From positions 119,912 to 183,911 of the forward strand of contig NZ_MVOL01000015.1 of NCBI RefSeq assembly GCF_002018875.1: a stretch of DNA of 64,000 nt, given 5' to 3'. Below the pieces are notes generated by a model. It was not told where the DNA came from and ran no database searches. It saw only the letters and a list, made by a program, of their open reading frames with translations. The position numbers were made by a program, and so were the translations under genes. Positions 8,574 through 16,120 of this stretch are shown piece after piece. Origin of the DNA: Pseudomonas sp. MF4836 (GTDB lineage Bacteria > Pseudomonadota > Gammaproteobacteria > Pseudomonadales > Pseudomonadaceae). How positions within the stretch are numbered: the stretch's first letter is position 1; each line of letters starts with the position of its first letter.

Positions 8574-9350
8574 TCAGGGCGCGGCCAACCATTGATTGAC
8601 CACGCCGTCATAGAAACCGGTGGCCTTGCTCAGGTGCAGCCACTGGTCGACGTAGCTTTTCCAGGCCACATCGTCGCGGGGCAGGAGGAAGGCTTTCTCG
8701 CTGTATTGCAGGTAGCGCTCGGGGTTGACCGCACACAGGCCCGGCTTGAGCTTTTGCTGGAAGCGCGCCTCCGAGGCGTCGGTGATCATCACGTCGGCCT
8801 TGTTCGCCAGCAGTTGTTCGAAGATCGTCACGTTGTCCGGGAATAGGGTCAGCGCAGCCTTGGGCAAATGGGCGCGGGCGAAGATCTCGTTGGTGCCGCC
8901 CGGTGGCTCGATCAGGCGCACCGAAGGCTGGTTGATCTGTTCCACCGTCTGGTAGCGCGCGACGTCGGCGCAGCGTACCAGGGGGATCTTGCCGTCGACC
9001 CCGAGGGTGTCGCTGAAGAACGCCTTTTTCTGCCGCTCCAGGGACACCGAAATACCGCCGACCGCGATGTCGCACTTGTTGGCCAGGAAGTCCGGCATCA
9101 GGGTTTTCCAACTGGTTTTCACCCACCTCACCTCCACGCCCAGACTTTTTCCCAGAGACTGGGCCATGGCGATGTCGATGCCTTCGTAGCTGCCATCGTC
9201 GCGCAGGTAGGTGTAGGGCTTGTAGTCGCCGGTGGTGCAAACGTTCAGGTGGTCGCGTTCGATGACCTGGTCCAGGTGCGAGGCGCTGGGCTCGGCCAGG
9301 AGCGGGGTGCTGAGGGTGAGCAACGAGCAGAGTAAAAGACGTGCGTGCAT
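8574..9350 (-). CDS. pheC: Periplasmic cyclohexadienyl dehydratase-like protein (PheC family)
   Basis: A 258-residue protein with a signal peptide (MHARLLLCSLLTLSTPLLAEP). The mature part has a solute-binding protein type 3 fold. It closely follows the pattern of Pseudomonas PheC, which converts prephenate and arogenate to phenylpyruvate and phenylalanine in the periplasm: TTGDYKPY, then PPGGTNEIFARAHL, DNVTIFEQL, ADVMITDASEARFQ and EKAFLLPRDD-VAWKSYVDQWLH. The Glu of the PGGTNE motif, an active-site position in PheC, is present. The start at 9350 is preferred over upstream in-frame starts because it has an AAGGA site and yields a proper signal peptide. The alternative is a polar amino-acid binding protein that never acquired, or has lost, dehydratase activity; no ABC permease genes are adjacent. 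Confidence 0.65.
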   Translation of the reverse strand: MHARLLLCSLLTLSTPLLAEPSASHLDQVIERDHLNVCTTGDYKPYTYLRDDGSYEGIDIAMAQSLGKSLGVEVRWVKTSWKTLMPDFLANKCDIAVGGISVSLERQKKAFFSDTLGVDGKIPLVRCADVARYQTVEQINQPSVRLIEPPGGTNEIFARAHLPKAALTLFPDNVTIFEQLLANKADVMITDASEARFQQKLKPGLCAVNPERYLQYSEKAFLLPRDDVAWKSYVDQWLHLSKATGFYDGVVNQWLAAP

Positions 9351-9837
9351 GCGGTCCGATCCTTGAGTGCTGCCGGGGAAGAAGAGGGCGCGGGCATTAT
9401 TTGCATCAGCGCGCGGCGCGGGCAAGTCTCGATCCGCTCAGGGCCAGTGGCGGGTCAATGTTTAGCCATTTTGCAACCAAGGTTCTTCAAGTGTGGATTT
9501 AACGGCTTATGGCAGCGTGTGAGTCTGCCCGGCATCTGTTGTCTGCGGTTTTTCCTATGGACGCTTGGCCCGCTGCGATCAAACCCGAGGTTGTGCCTGG
9601 TGCGCCTGCACCCTGCCGTCAGCCCCGTCCTCGCTGCACGCCCGCCACTGCGCCAAAACTCTGTGCTCTCCCTTCCGAACTGGCCTTCTGGGCGCTGTGG
9701 CATTGCCGCCATGCGCGCCCGCCGGATGCTCGTATTGCCTGTTGATCCCTCCCACGGATAGCCGTTTGCCCGCTGCGGCGAGCGCTGTCTGCACGACGCT
9801 GCCTGCGCGCGTCCGACACGCCAATACGAGAATGACC
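9351..9837. other. Long intergenic region between divergent genes
   Basis: About 490 bases separate the PheC-like gene from the synthetase-like gene, so both promoters should lie here. The region is somewhat AT-richer near 9470-9500. The frame of the downstream gene is open far upstream, but that stretch has Cys/Pro/Arg-rich composition and no homology I recognise. No clear repeat, RNA gene or sigma-54 site was found. Confidence 0.4.
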
Positions 9838-11217
9838 ATGCCTGCCAACACTCCTTTTGCCCCCTTGCAAGAAGCCGAGGATTTTCTTCAGCAGCACCCG
9901 GATATCGAGATGTTCGAATTGTTCATCCTCGACAACAACGGCGTCCCGCGTGGCAAGTTGCTGCACCGCGACGAACTGTTGGCGGTGTACCAGAGCGGCC
10001 GGCCGCTGCCGAGCACCATCCTGGGCCTGACTATCAACGGCGACGATGTGGAAAACTCCGGCCTGGTCTGGGACGTGGGGGATATCGATTGCCGCGCCTA
10101 CCCCCTGAGCGGCAGTTTGCAGCCCATGCCCTGGCGGCAGATTCCGACCGCCGCGGTGCAGGTCAGCATGCACCCGGAGCAAGGCTTGCCGGCCACCGTG
10201 GCCGACCCGCGGCAGTTGCTGGTCAAGGTCATCGATGGCCTCAAGGCCGACGGCTATTACCCGGTGATGGCGGCCGAACTGGAGTTCTACCTGCTGGATC
10301 AGCAACGTGACAGCAACGGCCGGCCGCAACCGGCACGGGATGCCGATGGCGGCCGGCCGCGAGCGACCCAGGTCTATGGCCTGCGCGAGCTGGAGCAGAT
10401 CGAGCCGTTCCTCGCCGACCTCTACAGCGCCTGCAAGCTGCAGGGCATTCCGGCGCGCACGGCGATTTCCGAGTACGCGCCGGGGCAGGTGGAGATCACC
10501 CTCGAACACCGCGCCGATGCCTTGCAGGCGATGGACGAGGCAGTGCGCTACAAGCGCCTGGTCAAGGGCGTGGCCCACAAGCACGGGATGCGCGCGTGCT
10601 TCATGGCCAAACCGTTCGCCGACCTGGCCGGCACCGGGATGCACATGCACGTGAGCATTGCCGACCGGCACGGCAACAACCTGTTCGCCAGCGAGGCGGC
10701 CGATGGCACGCCGCTGCTGCGCCACGCGGTGGGCGGCATGCTCGACACCTTGCTCGACTCGCTGCTGCTGTTTTGCCCGAACGCCAACTCCTACCGGCGT
10801 TTCCAGAGCAACAGCTATGCGCCGCTGGCCGCCACCTGGGGCGTCGACAACCGCACCGTAAGCCTGCGGGTGCCGGGCGGGCCGGCGTTCTCCCGACACA
10901 TCGAACACCGCATCTGCGGCGCCGACGCCAACCCCTATCTGGCGGCGGCCGCCATCCTGGCGGGCATTCACCGCGGCATCCGCGAGCAGAGCGACCCCGG
11001 CGCGCCGGTCGAGGGCAACGGATATGCCCAGGCCACGCATTTGCTGCCCACCGACTGGCTGACCACCTTGCGCGCCCTCGAGGCTTCGGCCTGGGCCCGG
11101 GATGCCTTTGGCAGTGAGTTTCTCGGGGTCTACCTGGCAGTGAAACGCGAGGAGTATCGGCAGTTCATGGGCGAGGTCGGCGAGCAGGACTGGCGCTGGT
11201 ATTTGAACGAGGCCTAA
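9838..11217 (+). CDS. Glutamine synthetase family protein, probable gamma-glutamylpolyamine synthetase
   Basis: A 459-residue GS-fold enzyme. After an N-terminal beta-grasp domain (to about residue 115) the catalytic domain shows AELEFYLL with metal-binding Glu, the His-containing GTGMHMHVS, and NSYRRF and NRTVSLRVPGG near the ATP and substrate sites. Length and motifs fit the PuuA/PauA branch, which ligates glutamate to putrescine or other amines as the first step of polyamine catabolism, rather than GlnA. The true substrate is unproven. The ATG at 9838 is chosen because GAG at 9828-9830 is well spaced; the ATG at 9832 is possible. No puuB/C/D-like genes follow, so it acts apart from a full pathway cluster. 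Confidence 0.75.
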   Translation: MPANTPFAPLQEAEDFLQQHPDIEMFELFILDNNGVPRGKLLHRDELLAVYQSGRPLPSTILGLTINGDDVENSGLVWDVGDIDCRAYPLSGSLQPMPWRQIPTAAVQVSMHPEQGLPATVADPRQLLVKVIDGLKADGYYPVMAAELEFYLLDQQRDSNGRPQPARDADGGRPRATQVYGLRELEQIEPFLADLYSACKLQGIPARTAISEYAPGQVEITLEHRADALQAMDEAVRYKRLVKGVAHKHGMRACFMAKPFADLAGTGMHMHVSIADRHGNNLFASEAADGTPLLRHAVGGMLDTLLDSLLLFCPNANSYRRFQSNSYAPLAATWGVDNRTVSLRVPGGPAFSRHIEHRICGADANPYLAAAAILAGIHRGIREQSDPGAPVEGNGYAQATHLLPTDWLTTLRALEASAWARDAFGSEFLGVYLAVKREEYRQFMGEVGEQDWRWYLNEA

Positions 11218-11299
11218 GGGCGGACGCGGCTTTCGACCTTTTTTTCACGAACGCCTGGTTAATCTGGTACGACCCGCACCCACCAAGAGTTCGCGAGTC

Positions 11300-11980
11300 A
11301 TGTCAGCGCAACCCCCATCGGCCATGGAACGTGAGTTCGCCCGGCGTTACGACCAGGAGCACGCGCGCGACTGCCTGCAACAGCATCCGCTGAAAACCGG
11401 GCGGCGCCTGGCGCTGTGGCGCAGCGAGCAGCTGGTGCGCCAGGCCCTGAAAATGGCCGGCGAACCGGGGTTGATCCTGGATGTGGCGTGCGGCGCGGGG
11501 CGTTTCTGGCCGGTGTTGGCCGAGCATGGCAACCGGGTGATCCTGGCGGCGGACAACTCCCAGGACATGCTCGACCACGCCCAGACCCATCACCCGGCCA
11601 GCGTGCTCAAGCGGGTCAAGCCCTTCCAGAGTTCGGCGTTCAACATCGGCTTGTCGGCCAATGCGGTGGATTGCATCTGCTGCCTGCAGTTGTTCCAACA
11701 CCTTGTCAGCGGCGAACACCGCCTGGCGCTGTTGCGCGAGTTGCACCGGGTCAGTCGCGATGCGGTGATCGTCGCGGCGCGGGTCGATAGCCGTTGCACC
11801 GCCCTGCAAAGGCTCCTCGAAAAGCCCCGCAGCCTGGTTCCGGACGGCGCGCCGCAGCTGGCCGGCAAGGTGCAGCTGGAGGCCGAGTTCCAGCAGGCCG
11901 ATTTCGAGGTGTTGAGCCACCATGACTTCATTCCCGGCTGCGCCGCGTCACGGATTTACGTGCTGCGCAAGCAGGGGTGA
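11300..11980 (+). CDS. Class I SAM-dependent methyltransferase
   Basis: A 226-residue cytosolic protein with a Rossmann methyltransferase core. The SAM-binding motif I is LILDVACGAGRFWPVLAEHG (residues about 55-74), followed by ILAADNSQDMLDHA. A post-I acidic region and the segment ELHRVSRDAVIVAARVDSR follow. Substrate is not evident; such proteins methylate small molecules, quinone precursors or tRNA. It ends about 120 bases before rnd and is read in the same direction. Confidence 0.75.
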   Translation: MSAQPPSAMEREFARRYDQEHARDCLQQHPLKTGRRLALWRSEQLVRQALKMAGEPGLILDVACGAGRFWPVLAEHGNRVILAADNSQDMLDHAQTHHPASVLKRVKPFQSSAFNIGLSANAVDCICCLQLFQHLVSGEHRLALLRELHRVSRDAVIVAARVDSRCTALQRLLEKPRSLVPDGAPQLAGKVQLEAEFQQADFEVLSHHDFIPGCAASRIYVLRKQG

Positions 11981-12069
11981 GCCGGTTATCTCAGACTATT
12001 CTTGGGCTCTGTAAGGCAATTTCGCACGTGCCTCGTCGAGTCAGTGCTCAGAAGTTGCCGGTGGCGATA

Positions 12070-12075
12070 TATACT
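12070..12075 (+). promoter_or_regulatory. Possible -10 element of rnd
   Basis: TATACT lies 28 bases before the ribosome-binding site GGGAG and GTG start of rnd. No good -35 is visible at the normal distance, so the assignment is tentative. Confidence 0.35.
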
Positions 12076-12102
12076 GCGCGCCATTCTTTAAGGGAGAGCC
12101 GT

Positions 12103-13236
12103 GTGGCCATCGATATTCACTGGATTCGCGACAACGATAGCCTCGGCCGCTTTTGCGCCGAGTGGCAGCAGCTGCCATTCGTCGCCCTCGACACCGAATT
12201 CATGCGGGTCGACACCTTCTACCCCATCGCCGGCCTGTTGCAGATTGGCGACGGCCAGCGCGCTTACCTGATCGACCCGTTGACCATCGACGATTGGCAG
12301 CCCCTCGCGGCGCTGCTGGAGAACACAGCCGTGGTCAAGGTGGTGCATGCCTGCAGCGAGGACCTCGAAGTCCTGCTGCGCCTGACTGGCAGCCTGCCGG
12401 CACCTTTGTTCGACACCCAACTGGCGGCGGCTTACCTGAACCTGGGCTTCTCCATGGGCTATTCGCGCCTGGTGCAGTCGGTCCTGGGGATTGAACTGCC
12501 CAAGGGCGAGACCCGTTCCGACTGGCTGCAACGCCCGCTGTCGGAAACTCAGATCAGCTACGCCGCGGAAGACGCGGTGCACCTGGCCGAAGTGTATGTA
12601 CAACTGCAGCCCAAATTGTCGGCCGATAAATACAGCTGGGTGCTCGAAGACGGCGCCGAGCTGGTGGCCAATCTGCGCCGCGAAGTGGACCCGTACGAGG
12701 TGTACCGCGACGCCAAACTGGCCTGGAAACTGTCCCGGGCCCAACTCGCCGTGTTGCGCGAACTCTGCGCCTGGCGCGAGATCGAGGCCCGTGCCCGCGA
12801 CCTGCCGCGCAACCGTATCGTACGCGAGCATTCGCTCTGGCCCCTGGCCAAGAGCCAGCCGGACAACCTCGGCGCCCTGGCGAAAATCGAAGACATGCAC
12901 CCGCGTACCGTGCGTCAGGACGGTGAGTTCCTGCTGGACCTGATCAAGCGTGCCGGCAGTGTCGGGCCTGATCAATGGCCGCCGGCGGTGCCAGAGCCTT
13001 TGCCGATCGAAGCCTCGGCCCTGCTCAAGCAGATGCGCGCCCTCGGCCAGGCCGAAGGCGAACGCCTGGACATCGCGCCGGAACTGATGCTGCGCAAGAA
13101 AACCCTGGAAAGCCTGCTCAAGAGCGGCTACCCCAACGGTCCTTACCAATTGCCCGATTCGTTGCGTGGCTGGCGCCGCGAATTGATGGGCCAGGCCTTG
13201 CTCGACTGCCTGGCCGCCGCCGGAGAACAGCCTTGA
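12103..13236 (+). CDS. rnd: Ribonuclease D
   Basis: A 377-residue 3'-5' exoribonuclease that trims tRNA and other stable RNA 3' ends. The DEDD exonuclease domain (residues about 1-200) shows exo I in FVALDTEFMRVDTFYPIAGLLQ, exo II around VVKVVHACSEDLEVL, and exo III in ISYAAEDAVHLAEVY with its Tyr and Asp. An HRDC domain follows (about 210-290), then the second helical C-terminal domain. The length matches the E. coli enzyme. The start is a GTG at 12103 behind AGGGAG with six bases spacing; translation from upstream in-frame codons would add an unrelated leader. The stop codon overlaps the start of ycgL. Confidence 0.93.
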   Translation: MAIDIHWIRDNDSLGRFCAEWQQLPFVALDTEFMRVDTFYPIAGLLQIGDGQRAYLIDPLTIDDWQPLAALLENTAVVKVVHACSEDLEVLLRLTGSLPAPLFDTQLAAAYLNLGFSMGYSRLVQSVLGIELPKGETRSDWLQRPLSETQISYAAEDAVHLAEVYVQLQPKLSADKYSWVLEDGAELVANLRREVDPYEVYRDAKLAWKLSRAQLAVLRELCAWREIEARARDLPRNRIVREHSLWPLAKSQPDNLGALAKIEDMHPRTVRQDGEFLLDLIKRAGSVGPDQWPPAVPEPLPIEASALLKQMRALGQAEGERLDIAPELMLRKKTLESLLKSGYPNGPYQLPDSLRGWRRELMGQALLDCLAAAGEQP

Positions 13237-13526
13237 AACGTATCTGCTCCATCTACCGCAGCCCGCGCAAGAACGAGATGTACCTGTATGTGCTCAAGAG
13301 CGATGCTCTGGAGCGCGTACCGGAAAACCTGCTGCTGGCCTTTGGCAAGCCGTTTCACGCCTTCGACCTGGTGCTGAGCCCCGAGCGCAAGCTGTCGCGC
13401 GAGGATATCCACCAAGTGCTGGAGAACCTGGAGAAGCAGGGCTACCACCTGCAGATGCCGCCGGCCGAAGACGAATACATCGAGCATTTGCCCGAAGAGT
13501 TGCTGCGCCGTAATGACCCGATGTGA
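13233..13526 (+). CDS. ycgL: YcgL domain protein
   Basis: A 97-residue protein of the YcgL family, a small alpha/beta protein of unknown function common in gammaproteobacteria. It starts MKRICSIYRSPRKNEMYLYV and includes the conserved FGKPFHAFDLVLSPERKLSR. Translation begins at a TTG (13233-13235) that overlaps the TGA of rnd by two bases, implying translational coupling with rnd. The next in-frame ATG is at codon 16 and would cut the conserved N-terminus. Confidence 0.88.
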   Translation: MKRICSIYRSPRKNEMYLYVLKSDALERVPENLLLAFGKPFHAFDLVLSPERKLSREDIHQVLENLEKQGYHLQMPPAEDEYIEHLPEELLRRNDPM

Positions 13527-13652
13527 TGGATGCCTGTAGATGCTCTGTCCAGGGCATCGAGAAATAATGGAATTGAATATCTGGCGGTGGCCGCGAGCGA
13601 TGGAGCAAGACTCCGTCGGCGGTCACCCGCGCCTTTTTGATAGGTTTGAACC

Positions 13653-14585
13653 ATGCGCGTTCTGATTGCCGAACACGATCACGCTATTTATGCCCGTTTG
13701 TTGAGCCAGGCCGTTCCCGAACTGCAAGTGCTGACCAGCGGTGACTCCGCCGAACTGGCGACCCTGGCCGCCGATTGCCCGATCTGGCTCGGCCAGCCGG
13801 ACCTGCTGGCCACCCTGTTGCGCCAGGGCCATCAGCCGCAGTGGCTGCAATCGACCTGGGCCGGAATCACCCCGTTGCTCGCCGACGGCTTGCCGCGTCA
13901 TTACCGCCTGACCCGGGCGGTGGGGATTTTTGGCCAGGTCATGGCCGAATACGTGCTCACTTACATGCTCGGTCACGAGCGTGAAGTGCTGGCGCGGCTG
14001 GTCAGCCAGGTTGAGCGCAAGTGGGATAACCGCATGGGCCAGAGCCTGGCCGGGCGCAAGGTGCTGATCGTCGGCACCGGCGATATCGGCCAGAGCGTGG
14101 CGCAGTTCCTGGTGCCGTTTGGCGTGGAGCTGTATGGCATCGCCAGTGAAGCCCGGGAGCAGGCGCCGTTCGTTGAAGTGGCGGCGCTCAAGGACCTGGG
14201 ACGCCTGGTGGGTGAGGTCGATTACGTGATCAACCTGCTGCCCAATACCCCGGAAACCCACGATCTGTATGACGCAGCGCTGTTCAAGCAGTTCAAGCCC
14301 AGCGGCCTGTTCATCAACGTCGGACGCGGCGTGGCGGTGGTCGATGCGGATCTGGTAGAGGCGCTCAAGGAGGGCCATCTGGCGGGGGCGGTGATTGATG
14401 TCTGCCGTCAGGAGCCCTTGCCGCAGCGCCATCCATTCTGGACGGCCTGGGGCCTGTTGCTGACGGGCCACAGCTCGGCGCCGACTTCACCGGAGATGAT
14501 GGTGCGGTTGTTCGTCGATAATCTGCGGGCCTACCAGAGCGAACAGGCGCTGCGCGGTGAAGTGGACTTCAACCGCGGTTATTGA
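13653..14585 (+). CDS. D-2-hydroxyacid dehydrogenase
   Basis: A 310-residue NAD(P)-dependent dehydrogenase of the GhrA/phosphoglycerate dehydrogenase type. The nucleotide-binding glycine motif is VLIVGTGDIGQSVAQFL (about residues 137-153). The catalytic Arg lies around NLLPNTPETHDLYDAALF to INVGRGVAVVDADL, the Glu in CRQEPLP and the His in LLTGHSSAPT. Members reduce glyoxylate, hydroxypyruvate or other 2-oxoacids in the cytosol. The exact substrate cannot be set. It stands alone between ycgL and a REP-like repeat, and ends convergently with the nitroreductase gene. Confidence 0.85.
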   Translation: MRVLIAEHDHAIYARLLSQAVPELQVLTSGDSAELATLAADCPIWLGQPDLLATLLRQGHQPQWLQSTWAGITPLLADGLPRHYRLTRAVGIFGQVMAEYVLTYMLGHEREVLARLVSQVERKWDNRMGQSLAGRKVLIVGTGDIGQSVAQFLVPFGVELYGIASEAREQAPFVEVAALKDLGRLVGEVDYVINLLPNTPETHDLYDAALFKQFKPSGLFINVGRGVAVVDADLVEALKEGHLAGAVIDVCRQEPLPQRHPFWTAWGLLLTGHSSAPTSPEMMVRLFVDNLRAYQSEQALRGEVDFNRGY

Positions 14586-14592
14586 CCCGTCC

Positions 14593-14619
14593 CGGCAGCG
14601 GCTACCGTAGCCGCTGCCG
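14593..14619. repeat. Near-perfect REP-type palindrome
   Basis: CGGCAGCGGCTA and TAGCCGCTGCCG flank a three-base centre, immediately after the dehydrogenase stop. AGGCTGCGCTGGCC directly after it is matched in inverted orientation by GGCCAGCGCAGCCT at 14681-14694, giving a REPIN-like doublet in the convergent gap. It could also end transcription from both sides. Confidence 0.65.
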
Positions 14620-14655
14620 CAGGCTGCGCTGGCCCGTTCAAACAACACGCCATTG

Positions 14656-14688
14656 CCTGACACTCCACGGCGTGCATACCGGCCAGCG
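14656..14688 (+). repeat. Copy 1 of a REP-like repeat family
   Basis: CCTGACACTCCACGGCGT, seven variable bases, then GGCCAGCG. The same arrangement with the same spacing occurs at 28193-28225 and 28260-28292, and in diverged form at 54073-54093. All copies are intergenic. Confidence 0.7.
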
Positions 14689-14745
14689 CAGCCTCGTGCC
14701 TCGTCAGCGGCTACATGACATGGCCAGAAGGATGTTGGCGTCGAT

Positions 14746-15339
14746 TTACAGGGTGAACTCACCCTCGGCCGCCAGCTCGCGCAATGGGCGGCGCGGGCTT
14801 GGTTCTTCGCGGGCTTGCAGGTACTCGGCGAGGGTTGCCTTGTCGCCCAGCTTGCCCACGGCCACGGCGGCGTGCAGGTCATAGCCTTCGGGGATCTTCA
14901 GTTCCTTGCGGGTCAGTTCCTGGTCGAAACCGGCCATGCCGTGGGTGTGCCAGCCGCTGATGCTGGCTTGCAGCGCCAGGTGGCCCCAGGCCGAACCGGT
15001 GTCGAAGGTGTGCCACAGGGCCGGGGTTTCTTCGGTTGCGCCGGGCGCGGTGAAGGTGGTTTTCGAAATCACGATCACCAGGGCCGAGGCGTGTTGCGCC
15101 CAGCCACGGTTGAATTCATTGAGCAGGCCCAGGAAACGTTCCCAGTTCGGCGTGTCGCGACGGGCGTAGAGGAAGCGCCATGGCTGCGAGTTGTAGGCCG
15201 ATGGCGCCCAGCGTGCGGCTTCGAAAAAGCTCAGCAGGGTTTCTTCGGGGATGGTTTCACCGGTGAAGGCGCGGGGCGACCAGCGATCGGTGAACTGAGG
15301 GTGGATGGCATATTCGGCGACGCGTGGGTTGGCGCTCAT
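14746..15339 (-). CDS. Nitroreductase-family protein
   Basis: A 197-residue FMN-dependent oxidoreductase fold. It shows the N-terminal FMN phosphate-binding pattern RWSPRAFTGETIP, the conserved AARWAPSAYNSQPWRFLYARR, and a central GHLALQASISGWHTHGMAGFDQ region. Members reduce nitro compounds, quinones or dehalogenate substrates with NAD(P)H; the substrate here is unknown. The ATG at 15339 has CAGGAG seven bases upstream on its strand; a longer reading adds about 100 residues of low-quality sequence. Divergent from ycgN. Confidence 0.85.
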   Translation of the reverse strand: MSANPRVAEYAIHPQFTDRWSPRAFTGETIPEETLLSFFEAARWAPSAYNSQPWRFLYARRDTPNWERFLGLLNEFNRGWAQHASALVIVISKTTFTAPGATEETPALWHTFDTGSAWGHLALQASISGWHTHGMAGFDQELTRKELKIPEGYDLHAAVAVGKLGDKATLAEYLQAREEPSPRRPLRELAAEGEFTL

Positions 15340-15616
15340 AAAACGACTCCTGACGGGCTGTGATAATCGAATGTGGGGTAAACCGGCTGGCGCAGTTGAG
15401 CTGGGCGATGAGGTTTTCCTGACCCTTTGCCATTCACCGGGTGCGACGCGTCGAGCGTTAATGGCACGCGGACATGGGCCGTTACGACCCGCAAAGCTAC
15501 TGCGCGGCGTATCGCCTGACAAGTCTTGATCTACCGACAGTCGCCAGCGCTTGGCCCCAGGGCCCGCGGGCACTAGACTGGCGGCCTTTTCACTGCCTGA
15601 TATTGATGCTTGAGCC

Positions 15617-16066
15617 ATGGCCGCCAAAGTAGAACCCTTCTGGATACGCAAGACCCTCGACCAACTCGATCAGGAGGAGTGGGAGTCGTTGTGCGACGGC
15701 TGTGGCCTGTGCTGCCTGCAAAAGCTTGAGGACGAGGACGACAACAGCGTCTATTACACGCGTATCGCCTGCAAACTGCTGGACCTGAAAACCTGCCAGT
15801 GCACCGATTACCCCAACCGCCGCGACTCGGTGCCGGACTGCATCCAGCTCACCCCGGGCAAGGCCGACGAGTTCAAATGGTTGCCGCCGACTTGCGGTTA
15901 TCGCCTGGTCAGCGAAGCCAAGGACCTGCCGCTTTGGCACCATCTGGTCTGCGGCGATCGCGATGCCGTGCACCATGAGCGTATTTCCCAGTCCGGGCGC
16001 ATGCTCGCCGAAGGCAGTGTCGCCGAAGACGATTGGGAAGATCATCTGATTTTTCGCGCCGGCTGA
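15617..16066 (+). CDS. ycgN: YcgN-family cysteine cluster protein
   Basis: A 149-residue member of the UPF0260/YkgJ-like zinc- or iron-binding Cys cluster family. It has the typical motif CDGCGLCCLQKLEDED (residues about 25-40), then CKLLDLKTCQCTDYPNR and PPTCGYRL, giving the conserved cysteines. Biochemical role is unknown. In many gammaproteobacteria ycgN is close to ycgL, as it is here. The divergent nitroreductase gene shares its 277-base upstream region. Confidence 0.87.
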   Translation: MAAKVEPFWIRKTLDQLDQEEWESLCDGCGLCCLQKLEDEDDNSVYYTRIACKLLDLKTCQCTDYPNRRDSVPDCIQLTPGKADEFKWLPPTCGYRLVSEAKDLPLWHHLVCGDRDAVHHERISQSGRMLAEGSVAEDDWEDHLIFRAG

Positions 16067-16120
16067 TGCCCGGCGTCCAGGCTGCGATCTGCGGCCTGCA
16101 TGAGCCACGAAGGAGTGTGT

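Noticed and set aside
9565..9837. An N-terminal extension of the synthetase-like gene
   Set aside because: The added residues are Cys/Pro/Ser/Arg-rich without family similarity, while the ATG at 9838 has a ribosome-binding site and gives the normal length.
14586..14745. A small RNA or tRNA gene in the REP-like region
   Set aside because: The folding potential comes from inverted repeat arms also found in other gaps. No tRNA cloverleaf or CCA-end pattern was found.
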